A stretch of DNA of 64,000 nucleotides from Hevea brasiliensis (taxonomy: Eukaryota > Streptophyta > Magnoliopsida > Malpighiales > Euphorbiaceae), in assembly GCF_030052815.1 (NCBI RefSeq), contig NC_079493.1, positions 118,631,132 to 118,695,131 of the forward strand, read 5' to 3'. Below are positions 49,914-61,455 of the stretch, piece by piece; within the stretch, counting starts at the first letter, position 1, and the number at the start of each line of letters is the position of its first letter. The notes beneath the pieces were generated by a model. The model was not told the DNA's origin. It ran no database searches and saw only the letters and a program-made list of their open reading frames with translations. Both the position numbers and the translations under genes were made by a program.

Positions 49914-51206
49914 TCATACTAAAATTATACTGTAATTTTTTTTACAATTTAGATTAATTTTATTTTCTCATTTGCTTTTTAAAAATAAATTTGTCGAGGG
50001 AAACATATAGGATACTTACAAAAATCATTATACATGAACTCAATTAATATTATTAAAATTTAAATTTATCTCAAATCTTATTAATATTATTTAAAAAATT
50101 TGAATCTATTTAATTTTATATATTTAATTAATAATTTATGTAAAAATTATTTTTATTAATATTTTATATTTAAAATATAATAATTTTATAAAATATTTAT
50201 ATTTTATTTTATTTAAAATAAAATATACAAAAATTATAAATATTATTGTAAAAAAATTATATTTTTATAAAATATTTTTATAAATTCAAACTTAAATCAA
50301 ACTTGCTATAAATATTATTTTTTAAATTTAAATTTATTTAAAAATTAATTATATATTATTTAAATTTATTTTATTAAAATTTAACTGAATTAATACCTGA
50401 AAAATCTGACCGCTTTTCATTCCTAAATCTATCCTTATCTTAAAAAATAAAAAAATAAATAAAAAAAAAAAAAAATAAAAAAACCCGCCTGGTTGGGCAC
50501 AAGCCTAAAAGCTTCTATCAGGTCTAGTTTTAGGGGCGACTTTAAGACACGAAACTGGATGGTAATCGAGTATTCCAACCAATCACAATCAACCATTATG
50601 GCTGTCCAGGCTAGCTTACCGTGAGCCTCACCTCCAAACGGCAAACGCTTAACAAAGCGAAGCCATAAAATCTGCAAAACCTAAACCCCAAAGCCTCCCT
50701 TCAAGTGAACCACAAGAGAGCCAAACCGCAAAAACAGTCATTGCTCATTTAGATCGCCCCCCCTCTCTCTCGCTCTCTACCCCGGTAATCTTGTCTCGTA
50801 TCGATTTCCATTATCTACACGGACCAGTAATAGGGCTTTAGTCTTGTATATGTCACATTAGTCGGGAATGCAAGTATTCTCTTCTTATTCTTTATTTTGA
50901 TCTGACTTGTTAATTCAATCTCTAACTTCCACTTTTGGGCGTTTATTACGTTTTCTCTTCTACTTGTTACCTTTGTATCCAAGGGCTTTTCAGGGTAGTG
51001 CCTAGAATCAAGGTTATAAGAGTTGGTTGTCGTTATGTTTGATAAAAGTTCTCAGTGAAAAGTATTCATACAGTAGTTCACTTCAAACTATTAATGTTTC
51101 TGGGTTTTTATGTTGGCAAATGGATATTGGAGATTTTATGATATTAATGCGTGGGGTATTGAGTTCGTTTTATGGGTATGTTTGATATTAAGGAAGAAGT
51201 CAGAAC
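49912..51206. other. AT-rich spacer, then PPR gene 5' region
   Basis: 49,912-50,480 is AT-rich. 50,690-50,790 is a pyrimidine-rich leader-like segment (CTCTCTCGCTCTC). A 5'-UTR intron with donor near 50,783 and acceptor just before 51,190 is possible but unproven. Confidence 0.4.
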
Positions 51207-52409
51207 ATGCTTTCTCTGCGTCCTATTCGCAGATTCTGCCGCTCTGCTGCTGCCGCCATTGCATCAACTGATAGTCGTGCTGCTGTATCTAATCACGTTT
51301 TGAATCCGAAACGTTTGGAGGAACCTGCCCTTATCAAGCTAAAAGCAGAGCGTGACCCCGAAAAGCTATTTAACCTTTTCAAGGCCAATGCTCAGAATAG
51401 GCTTGTCATTGAGAACCGATTTGCATTTGAAGACACTGTTTCTCGTTTAGCTGGTGCTCGACGGTTTGATTACATTGTGCATTTGCTTGAGCACCAAAAG
51501 ACTCTTCCACAAGGCAGGCGTGAAGGCTTCATTGTGAGGATTATAATGTTGTATGGTAAGGCAGGGATGACTAAGCATGCTATAAATACCTTTTACGATA
51601 TGCATTTATATGGATGTAGAAGGACAGCTAAATCTTTCAATGCTGCCCTTAAGGTTTTGACACGGACCCGTGATTTAGGAGCAATTGAGGCATTTCTTAA
51701 TGAGGTTCCTGAGAAGTTCGACATTATATTGGATATTTTTTCAGTTAACATTATTATTAAGGCTTTTTGTGAAATGGGTATTTTGGATAAAGCATATTTG
51801 GTCATGGTACAGATGGAAAAGTTGGGGATAACACCTGATGTGATTACATACACAACACTTATATCAGCATTTTATAACAATAATCGATGTGAAATTGGTA
51901 ATGGCTTGTGGAATCGTATGGTGCGCAGGGGGTGCTTACCCAACCTTGCAACATTTAATGTTAGGATTCAATTTCTAGTTAAGAGAAGACAATCTTGGCA
52001 AGCTAATGATGTGATGTGTTTGATGCAGAGAATTGGGATTGCACCAGATGAGGTTACTTATAATTTGGTCATCAAAGGGTTCTGTCAGGCTGGGTATCTT
52101 GAGATGGGCAAAAGGGTGTACTCTGCTTTGCATGGGAAGGGGTATAAACCCAATGTTAAAATTTATCAAACCATGGTTCATTATCTGTGTAAGGGTGGGG
52201 ACTTTGATTTGGCATATACCATGTGTAAAGACTGCTTGAAAAGGAGTTGGTTTTTGAACGTCGATACCATTTATGCACTGCTTGAGGGGCTAAAAAGGAA
52301 CAGACACCTTGGCAAGGCTAAGATGATTGTGACATTAGCTCAAAGAAGAGTGCCTCCTTTTTCTTCAAATCAATTGAGTTCTTTCCACTCCATATTGTCT
52401 AGAAGTTGA
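51207..52409 (+). CDS. P-class pentatricopeptide repeat protein, probably mitochondrial
   Basis: Intronless 400-codon frame, as is usual for plant PPR genes. PPR proteins bind organelle RNA and act in its processing, stability or translation. The N-terminus (MLSLRPIRRFCRSAAAAIAS) is Arg/Ala/Ser-rich without acids, a typical mitochondrial presequence. PPR motifs run from about residue 105 to 375, for example GITPDVITYTTLISAFY, GCLPNLATFNVRIQFLVKRR, GIAPDEVTYNLVIKGFCQAG and GYKPNVKIYQTMVHYLCKGG. There are no E or DYW extensions, so it is P-class and not a C-to-U editing enzyme. From memory it resembles the Arabidopsis At1g80150-type protein closely, including NRFAFEDTVSRLAGA; that match should be confirmed by search. 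It looks intact. Confidence 0.93.
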   Translation: MLSLRPIRRFCRSAAAAIASTDSRAAVSNHVLNPKRLEEPALIKLKAERDPEKLFNLFKANAQNRLVIENRFAFEDTVSRLAGARRFDYIVHLLEHQKTLPQGRREGFIVRIIMLYGKAGMTKHAINTFYDMHLYGCRRTAKSFNAALKVLTRTRDLGAIEAFLNEVPEKFDIILDIFSVNIIIKAFCEMGILDKAYLVMVQMEKLGITPDVITYTTLISAFYNNNRCEIGNGLWNRMVRRGCLPNLATFNVRIQFLVKRRQSWQANDVMCLMQRIGIAPDEVTYNLVIKGFCQAGYLEMGKRVYSALHGKGYKPNVKIYQTMVHYLCKGGDFDLAYTMCKDCLKRSWFLNVDTIYALLEGLKRNRHLGKAKMIVTLAQRRVPPFSSNQLSSFHSILSRS

Positions 52410-53100
52410 TTCAGTTGATGGAAAGACTTGGATGAGTTTGATTATTGTAATCTACCGCTTAACAAGACTTCTGATTCTTTTCAATTGATTTTTGGTAGAT
52501 TGCAAAACTAAATGGACATCAAGTCTTACTGGTTATATCAGATAAATGGCACTTCCATTTCTTCAATTATTCTATTTTACAAACTCAATAAAGTTATGGT
52601 GACAAAGTTCTAATGGATGGTGCTGTGGTTCGTGTAAGTTGCCAAATTCATGCAAAAACACTTTCTATTAATTTCAAGTACAAATATAATGGCATAAATA
52701 TGTGTTTGAGTATGTGTGCATATGCATTAATTATTGAGCATCTTTTCCTTCAACCATGAGAGTATGCAACTATACATTTGGTATGCGTTCAATTGTCTAA
52801 TTTCTTGTAAATTGGTGTGCCATTATCATTTTCAATTGGTATGTTTAATATATTGGTTAAATTTGAAGTTTTGGCTTTATGATACTAGATGGGTTTGTAT
52901 GCTATAATGATGTGGATGATGATTTTATATGTGTTGTTTTGATTTGATGTTAGCTGATTTCTAAGGTCAGGCATGTCTCTAAATTTCTTTTGTCAGCATT
53001 ATTTATGAAGAGCTTGATGGCAACAGAAGGAAGTCAATAATCTCGTTGCTACATTTTGCTTAAATGCCAATATTGGTAAGCATCATATTTTGCTTTTAAG

Positions 53101-53204
53101 TTAGGTTTGGCATAAACATCAATTTTTTTATGATACTTATTAAGTTCAAGTTTTAGGTTTGGCATAAACATCAATTTTTTTATGATACTTATTAAGTTCA
53201 AGTT
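53101..53204 (+). repeat. 52-bp tandem duplication
   Basis: Copies at 53101-53152 and 53153-53204, each starting ttaggtttggcataaacatc and ending aagttcaagtt. No difference was seen between them. Confidence 0.88.
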
Positions 53205-53222
53205 TCAAACTTGAACTTAATA
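53190..53222 (+). repeat. Near-perfect palindrome (16-nt arms, 1-nt spacer)
   Basis: Left arm tattaagttcaagttt (53190-53205), a single c, then its exact reverse complement (53207-53222). It begins inside the second copy of the tandem duplication. Confidence 0.9.
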
Positions 53223-53975
53223 TGTTACAAATGAAGTTATGAAAGTATTATATATATGTCTGTAAGCTTGCATTGCATGTGATGAGGGTGAAGGTTAGTG
53301 TTTATTTATATTTTCAAATGTTCGGTTTTATAATTGGCTGTAACCAAAAGCTATGTTTCATCTATCGGGAGATTGGATTTACTTAAACGTTGTTTTAATA
53401 TTTTAGAAGGCTAGAATGTAAATCAGTTATACAATAATAACTTTTAAGTTTGTCTCTGAAGCTGATAAACATTGAGAAGTTGATTCAAAGTAAATAGGAA
53501 TCAAATCATAAGATGTTTTGGAGGAACTCTTGCATATCATGCAAATAAGTGCTGAATGCTAGTATATAAAACATGGTCGAGATTCATGTAACAACTATTG
53601 AGGATTTAAAGAATTAAAATTCTCTTAACATGTTTGAAACAGTCTTCGTGGTTTGTAAAAATAGCAAGGTGGACTATCCAATGTGTGCCATTAATGATGC
53701 TGAAAGGTCACCTAGGTATTTGTTTGATGTGGGTATGTTTGTCCCATATTTCTTACTTGCTAGAAGTCATTTCTAGTGTGGCATTGAACAAAAGCTAATT
53801 ACCGTAATTTTCTTGGAAGGAATATTCTGGGCATATATTGCCTAAAAGTGGGGAGATGACATAATTACATTTCCTTATTGTTACTTAGCTCCACAATTCC
53901 ATTCTTCTACAATAAAAAAAGTATAACTTAATAAAAAAAAACCTCGAGATTTAATGCTAACTATGTTTTGATTTC

Positions 53976-54030
53976 ATCAACTCAACTTAACTAAGCCTTT
54001 ATCCCAAAAATTTGAGGTCGGTTATATGGA
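53976..54030 (+). repeat. Dispersed-repeat fragment ('aactaagcctttatccc...gtcggttatatggat')
   Basis: Matches the core shared with 6166-6203 and 14849-14886, with the typical extension 'gtcggttatatggat'. This longer copy best shows the repeat type; the family name is uncertain. Confidence 0.4.
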
Positions 54031-54211
54031 TTCTCTTTCTCCACATATCATTTGAATCCATATCATAAGGTGTGTGATGAAATGTTTACACTTGTCACCT
54101 ACTTGTTAAAATGGATTAAACCAATAATTTGATCTTGTAACTCCTGTATATATATACTTCTAATGATAGATAAGACTGTTTATTAGGAGAAGGAGCAGAA
54201 ACATAGGAGGC

Positions 54212-54940
54212 CATAGTTATTAAAGGTAGGCGCGCCCCAGGCTCACAAGGCTCCAGTCCTAGCGTCTCTATAGAGGAAAGGCGGACAACATTCACAAGGC
54301 CCTGGCCTTATGCGCCTAAGCGTGCGCCTTGTTACAGGCGCAAGGCTAGAAAGGCGCCCCTTTTTTTTTTTTTTACATTCAGCGAGTACTTCCATTGACA
54401 AAAAGCACTACCACCTAACTCGAAATTTGTTGATTTAGAAGTTTTCAAAATTAGTATCGTTGGTGATAACTAGTCACCAAAATCTCATCAAACTAACATA
54501 CTCAGGATTACAAACCTCTCATATTTTTATTATCAACACTACCACTTATTATCTTCTTCCAAAAAAAAAAGTTAATACTCCTTTAGTTCTTAAAGGTAAG
54601 GAAAATGATAAAGATATTGATTTTAAAGATGAATATTAAGAAGATGAAGCTGTAGAAAAAGATGAAGAAGATATAATTATTTTATAATTTCTTAACTTTA
54701 GTTATGAAAGATTAAAAGACTATTAAAGTTTTAATAATTTAGTACTTGAATGCTTATTGGTTATTATTATTTTTAGTTTTATGTTATTTGAAGTTTGATG
54801 GAATATTCATATTTATTTTACTTTTTTTTTTTTTCCTCATCTCGCTCAGGCGTGCACCTTGCGCCTTGCGCCTTGCGCCTTATGCCTAGGCTCCAGGACC
54901 ACTTGGCACCTTAGTGCGCCTTGAGCCTTTAATAACTATG
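54212..54940. mobile_element. hAT-type MITE with 8-bp target-site duplication
   Basis: 729-bp element with terminal inverted repeats CATAGTTATTAAAGG / CCTTTAATAACTATG. It is flanked by a perfect 8-bp direct repeat TAGGAGGC (54204-54211 and 54941-54948), the hAT signature. Subterminal zones are GC-rich and carry many GCGCC/GGCGC units in both orientations (for example repeated 'gcgcctt' at about 54,857-54,880), while the centre is AT-rich. A central stretch (about 54,590-54,690) translates to an acidic EDEAVEKDEEDI-like tail, perhaps a remnant of the parent element's protein. It has no transposase of its own. Confidence 0.85.
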
Positions 54941-54948
54941 TAGGAGGC

Positions 54949-56301
54949 TATAGATTCATAAATGCATCTTCTTTTTTTTTTAATTTCTTTTGCCAAAAAA
55001 AGAAAAAAGAATGAAAGAATTTCTCCGTTCATGAATATGCAATGTCTGCTTAAATATGAAGGAATTGTTGACCCCTCACCCTGTTGTATTCTTGCAGAAG
55101 GACAGAAGTCACAAAAGAACATTGTTACGGCCAGAAAGTTAAGCTCATTGCAGAAACGAGTCTGGAATAAAGGGTACAATTGCTGAATCAATGGTAGGGG
55201 CAACAGACTGGAATTCCATTAGTTGAACTGTTGGGCAAAACCTTAAACTGAAACTCCTGGTCCTTGTCTTATTAGTGTGACAACTTGATATTGAACGAGT
55301 CTGACCTTAACAGAGTAACTTGTTGGCTAGTTGGATGTGCATGAAGTGGGATACTTGTTGGATGGATTTTAGGCTTCTGATCCTTGCATAGCCACAACAT
55401 TGTTTAGGCACATTAATGCTTTTCAGGTGCCTGAACAGGGATTTTGTTCCAAATTGGGATGAATTTAGGGTGATTGTTATTGCATTTTTTTGCTTTGGCT
55501 GGTAAAAGTGTAATGTGCAAAGCTGAAATGATATTGGCCTGCTAGAATACAAAGCTCATTTTCTATATGTGGCGTGATTTTAGTTGATGAAATGGAGGAA
55601 GTTTAATTCTTTTTGCATTCATGAGATCCTATTTAGTTCCAATCAAATTTGTGCCCTGCAGAATCGGTGGGCAACTCTTTAGTCTTTGTTAGTTACAGCT
55701 AATATTTTTTACATTTGAACATAGGAATAAAAAGTTATAGCAGCTTTCCTATTCCCATTGGATTTTACTGTTCCATTATAAGGAGATATTACAGGGTTGT
55801 ATTGTATACAACATAAGCCTCGTGCTCTGTATTGGAACTTATATATATATATGTATATATATATATGATAAAAAAATTAGAGCTTAATCTTTTTTTCTAT
55901 GAGACATAAGTTAATTTCTGATAGATGTTTATATTCATAAAATACTCATTCTATTAAGACTCATTATTAATTAATTAATTAATTGTAATCAAAGTAATTA
56001 AATTAAATTTAAGAATCAAATTGTTACAAATTTTTAATCTATAGGGTTATAGTTTTAAATTCACTAATGTTGTATTTTAATAGAAGAATCATTATGTTAC
56101 CAAAAATATGTTTCAAAGACCAATTAGCTTGTAAGAGATAAAAATTAAATTATGGTTTTTGTTATACCTGAAAGATTAAATTGGTAAAATATCACACCAA
56201 ACTTTCTAAAAGGGAACAGCAACAAGCATGATATCAGATACAAAAGAAAATGTTAGTACATCACTAAAGCAGGACAGGGAAAAAAAAAAAAAAAGATGAA
56301 G
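54949..56301. other. Intergenic sequence between the MITE and the O-fucosyltransferase gene
   Basis: Short open frames without family signatures. A (TA)n-like tract lies at about 55841-55866. The last 100 bases probably include the 3' UTR of the minus-strand gene. Confidence 0.45.
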
Positions 56302-59300
56302 TTACAGTTTAAATTCACAAAAGCAGTCAGGCAAAGCAGACCCTCTTCCCATAACAAAATCTTGCTCATGTGTTGTCCATAAGGCTTGCATCAACTCCTT
56401 CCCTTTCAAGCCCTGAAAAGTGAGTTCTGCAAAAGCTCTTCGGCTTAAGAATAGGGTTTTATATAGCCCTTTATAAGCTCGCATAGCAGCAACCATCTTA
56501 TCCATGTTACCAAAATAAGTAGCCATGTATGAATCACTATTGATAGATACATAGTAATCCAAGGCAGCTTTTGTGTTCCCATGCATGCTTGTGAAATCCT
56601 CACCGTTAAGAAGGGCAGATTTTTTAAAAACCTTGGTGTATACAGACGTTAAACCTTCAATTTCCATAAGCCCATCCCCAGCGGCAAGATATATATTTGT
56701 GTTTGCAGGAATGGAAAGTGCTTGAAGTATGAGGGCTGTCTCCTTAGGCGTGAGGGGACACTTCCCCCGTTCTCTCCAAATACGGGCCAACTCTCCAGTC
56801 CATGGTTTTCCATCTCCCCTTGCAGCTTCAATGGCTTCCTTAGAGGCTGGAGAAAGGCCTGAGTATTCACATTGGCTGTATGCTACCATATCCGGTTCAA
56901 ATCGAAGGTGAAGTGAGAGGAAGGGTTTTGGTATAGCTTCCAGAAGTTCTGAAGCTTTCTTTTTTAAGGATCTTGTAAGGCGTAATGAACTGTAACAAGC
57001 TTGACAAAGTGCAGCCTTTGCATACTTTGGATACCTACAAAATGAAATGACGTAATTCAAATCTTATGAAAATAACCGATACATAGAACAATATCATTTT
57101 CCCGTAAGCCTATTATCTAGGTGGTTATTCAATAGTAATAATGCTTTAGATGTGGTAACATGCATGAAAAGTCAAAGTGACAGTGTGCTACCTGTCCCTT
57201 CTTTGGCTCATTGCTGGTGTAATTGAAATATAACGGTGCTCCAATAGGGATGGAAGAACACTTTCTATGTAATCAAATTGGCCTTTGCGTTTGCTACAGT
57301 CTACATGAAAAGGTTCTTTTGGCGCGATATCTGGAGGCAATTCTTTAACAATTTTAACAAAGCCATTTATATGTTGAATGAAGTAATCAACATCAAATAC
57401 ATCTGCAAAGCCACTGAGGTTAAACTAATGAGTTATATACTGAAATGGTCTATAACAAAAGAATAAATTGGACTATATTAATGTAAACACAAAAAAAAAA
57501 AAAGCATCAGTGAGCCATTAGACTTTGAATTCTATGAAATCATATTAAATATATAAATCTCAGATTCTCAAAGTAATTTGGAAATTTTACCTTCACAAGA
57601 AGTCTTTATTGAGTTTATTATAATAAAACAGAGCGAATGATAAGAATGCCAACTAAGAAAATAAAAAGAAATTCAGTCTAGAAAGACCATTTGAAAAAAA
57701 AAACTCGTCTTAAAAATTTAAAATAGAACCCTCATTCAGAAAGAGATTGAGATCATGAACAAGATCTGTAAGATTGTTTTCTGTTCTATTCCTTTATTCT
57801 AATTGAATATGTCACGAATTAACTACGTCACTTCAGTATGTGCAGAATGTTCCCATGAAAACATAACATTCACAAAGAAATACTAACATAATTATTTTAA
57901 AACTAAAATATAGACAAAAAATTTTGATAACTAATTTCAATATGCAGAAAAAGAAACATTTGGTCCCTGGAAAGGAAAAATCTCAAAAAATTACTATATT
58001 ACACGTTAGCCTGATAACATACTGGATCAATATACAAGGAGAAACAATAAATACTGCAGGCTCCTGTCCCTAAAATAGCTAAAATTCTGAGATTCTTATA
58101 TAGAAAAAGAAATTATCTTTTGGTGTTCTTTAAAGCAGTACAGCCAAAATCATCCCTGTTAATTGTACATTCAATCTAAATATTGAAGAAATCAATGGAA
58201 GTTACCTCGATTCATTCCAATATGCAGCCGCTTCAAACTTTGGCAAAACCAATGTTGCATTTAACAGACGGGCAATGCCAACACCATCACAGAACTGCAA
58301 ACATCATATGAAGAAGAAATTTACCAAAGCTGCATGTACGAATGCAGCATTTCCCACAAATATATTTATCTATTGAACACTCACATCTCGTCTCATCTGA
58401 TTGAGGCCACCATAGCAATCCACACGGATATATCCATTACTCTCTACTGGTAGAGCTGCAGGATTTCAACAAAAAAACCAATGCAATTTTCTGCAATGAA
58501 AACCAATTAAACTGACTCAATTAAAAGGAAAAACAAAAAATTCATAGAATTTAATGCAACCCAAACCCTGTTATTAGCCAAAAGTACAGTCTAGATCTTC
58601 CAAAACACCAAATTGAAATAATAACAATGATTATGCTAAAATATTTATTTTATTTCTATTTAGGTTTTCGGACTTTATCTTTGTAATTAAGCATCTAAAC
58701 AAGCTAATAATTTCTAATCAAGTGAATATGGCCAAAATTTTTCAGTAAATTGCTGATATGAACATTAAAATCTAATTTTCATAAATAAAATATTTGAAAT
58801 GAAAGATAAAACAAAAAGTTACAATGGTAACTAAGGATGAACCCAATTCCAAGATAAAAACACCAACAATATTATTTTCAAACATGATAAAACTCAAAAC
58901 AGTAAAAACAAATAGCAAAATTGTTGTAAGAATAACAAAACAATAAAACAAAAAATCCACTTTTCAATTGAATTTTTTTTTTTATTAGAAGTAAGCTCTA
59001 ATGTTTATAAAGAAGTAAGCTCTAATGTTTATAAGGACATTCCGACGAGAAATTATAGCTAAATGCCTTGATTAGAAATTATTATTCTGTTTAAGTACTT
59101 GATTACCAAAAAAATTTTAAGTCTAAGCACTAAAATAGAACTGCATAAAAGTTGAACTATCAATTTTACTATCCCTACTAGATTTATTCCTAATTGCATA
59201 TTAGGCCAATTGCTGACAAACTTGTTGAATATAATTCAACAATTACAAACCATTCTCAGTCTACTCTATTACAAACATTAAATATTGAAACTAGATATTG

Positions 59301-59820
59301 CACGCACGAATTGTATTTAACCTGAAATTGGTTTCTCCGAACGTAGCTGAAGTGAAGTGAAGCTATAGACATTAACCCAGTTACGAAAAAAGAAGTAAAG
59401 AAACTTCACTTTATATAAATATGTCAACTTCACCACTTCTACAGTGAATCAGAATTCACACACAAAAGGGAACAATTGAAAAGCAAAACAGAGCAATATT
59501 ATACCATTAAGGCGTCCTTGAAGCCACGATCTGCAAGGCCTCCACTCCACAACCCTTCTAACACTCCATATATCGAATTTCCCTCTTCATTGCAGAAATT
59601 ATACATATAGGTGAGTTCCCCCATTACCAATTCTATAAATCACATAAAGAGAAGAACTATTAAAAAAGATATAAATGAACATTCATACTCACGTAGATGA
59701 ATCTGAAGAGGAAACCAGGGTCGAAGATAACGGCGTGGAAGGAGAAAGCAAAATGACGGCAAGGAAGAGAGAAAGAGTGAAGATAGCGATGAACAATGGC
59801 TTTACAGAGACCGCAATCAT
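56302..59820 (-). CDS. O-fucosyltransferase (GT106) family protein, type II Golgi membrane protein
   Basis: Plant GT106/PF10250 proteins are Golgi glycosyltransferases using nucleotide sugars; the acceptor of this member cannot be told. Minus-strand exons 59820-59693, 59584-59505, 58455-58385, 58294-58206, 57413-57192 and 57034-56302 join in phase to 440 aa. A short cytosolic N-terminus is followed by one signal-anchor helix (LFIAIFTLSLFLAVILL). Then GKFDIWSVRRVVEWRPC, SNGYIRVDCYGGLNQMRRD, LLNATLVLPKFE and FLSLHLRFEPDMVAYSQC (the donor-site HLRFE motif). Near the end are YLAAGDGLMEIEGL and DFVMGRGSALPDCFCE. All junctions carry GT/AG. Exon 2's acceptor (AAG at 59587-59585) is the least certain. 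It appears intact. Confidence 0.92.
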
Positions 59821-61455
59821 TTGATAAAGAAGATATCTATTTGTGATTTAATCTGATTATTGGAATGAAATTGGAAGGTGCTTTAGGGTTTGTGAGTATC
59901 AGATCTGAAAACTGCTTGATGGGATCGAGCGTAAGAGATCAGTAAGCCGCTGAATTATTCACAGCTCTCTGTACAGTCTCTCTCCCACATCCTTTCATCC
60001 TTCATTTTGAAAAATAACACAGTTTGGGTACTTTTTTTTTTTGGGAAGAAAGGTTAATTTTACCCTGAATTTTTTAGTCTAAATTTAAATAAGCTTATTA
60101 TTAAATTTTTCTCAAATTAATCTAAATATTTTTATTTAAGTCTAAATCAATCTAATTTAGTAAAAATAAAATACTGATTTTTAAATTTTTTTTAAAACAT
60201 TAATTTTATATTTTTAAATATAAAAAATATTTATTATTTATAATTAAAATAAAAAATTATAAGAAAACTCATGACAATAACACCGTAAAAAAATACATCG
60301 ATAACGAATAGGTTATTCATGAAAATTATTTTATTTAAACTCAAATTTAATTAATATTATTAAAATTTAAATTTAAATCTAATTAAAACTTATTTTTAAT
60401 TACTTGAATTCATTCTAAACTCGATTATTATTATTCAAAAAAATTTAAATATGTTTTAATTAATATTTTATATAAAAAATATTTCAATTTATAATTTAAA
60501 ATTTTAATAATTACATAAAATATTTAAATTTTATTTTATATAAAATAAAAATTATAAAAATTTATAAATATTATTATAAAAAAATATATATTTTATCGGA
60601 ATCCCTCGCAGACAAAAAATCAATCGTTGTCATCCCTTCTCCTATAATAATAAAACTCTTATCTATCTCCTCTTTCATTCATCTCTCCGTCTCCATTTTC
60701 TCTATTTTTTTTAATTTGATCATCAATTAGGGTTTTTATTTAAACTTATATCTGATTCAATCCTTAGGGAATTAATTCAAATTACCACTTTAATTAACAA
60801 TTAGGATTTTAACTTCAAATTTGATAACTTCAATATCTTGGTACAGATTTTTCTCGTGCAAATATTGTCCATGTAATTCCTGAAACTTGACCTGAGGATT
60901 GATTTCCAAATTCTATGGATTCTAGATAGGGAAATGAACAATCAAACAAGAAATCCAGAAAAGGGCAATGACCCAACAAACAAGAAATCCAGAAGTTCAA
61001 ATAATTGTTGAATATCCAACAAATTGAATCCAAATTTCAACAATCAACACAAATATACAATAACCCAAAAATAAATTCTATGGATTTCAGAGAGGGCAGC
61101 GAACTTCAACGGATTTTTTGAACTAAAGAGGGCCAAGGATTCTTGCACAGAAATTGAGCCATCACTAAAAACTGACCAGTCGAAGGGGGAATGAAGCAAG
61201 TTCCATAACTGCAGCGCAACAGAGCAGTCATGGAGGAATCCGACATACAAACAGAGCACAAAGGAGAGGGACTGAAATGCTGCCTATATCTTTCTCCATT
61301 GGTTAGCAACCCACAATTCATAACGAGTCAAATTATGCCCTTTATTCCTAATAAAATTACCTTCAAAATAAATAGAGAACTACAGAAGATTCATGGTTAT
61401 ATTGCATGGACCAATACAAGACTTTCCAGGACAGAAAATAATGCAGAAATGAAAA
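59821..61455. other. O-fucosyltransferase promoter and NLR 3' flank
   Basis: 59,821-60,010 is the 5' leader and promoter of the minus-strand glycosyltransferase. 60,020-60,590 is AT-rich. 60,600-61,455 is probably 3' UTR and flank of the resistance gene. No additional gene recognised. Confidence 0.45.

Larger units (their letters stand above)
52410..54203. other. PPR 3' flank and intergenic sequence
   Basis: Probably contains 3' UTR at first. Later parts hold the tandem duplication/palindrome near 53,100-53,222 and a dispersed-repeat fragment at 53,976-54,030. No further gene recognised. Confidence 0.45.
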
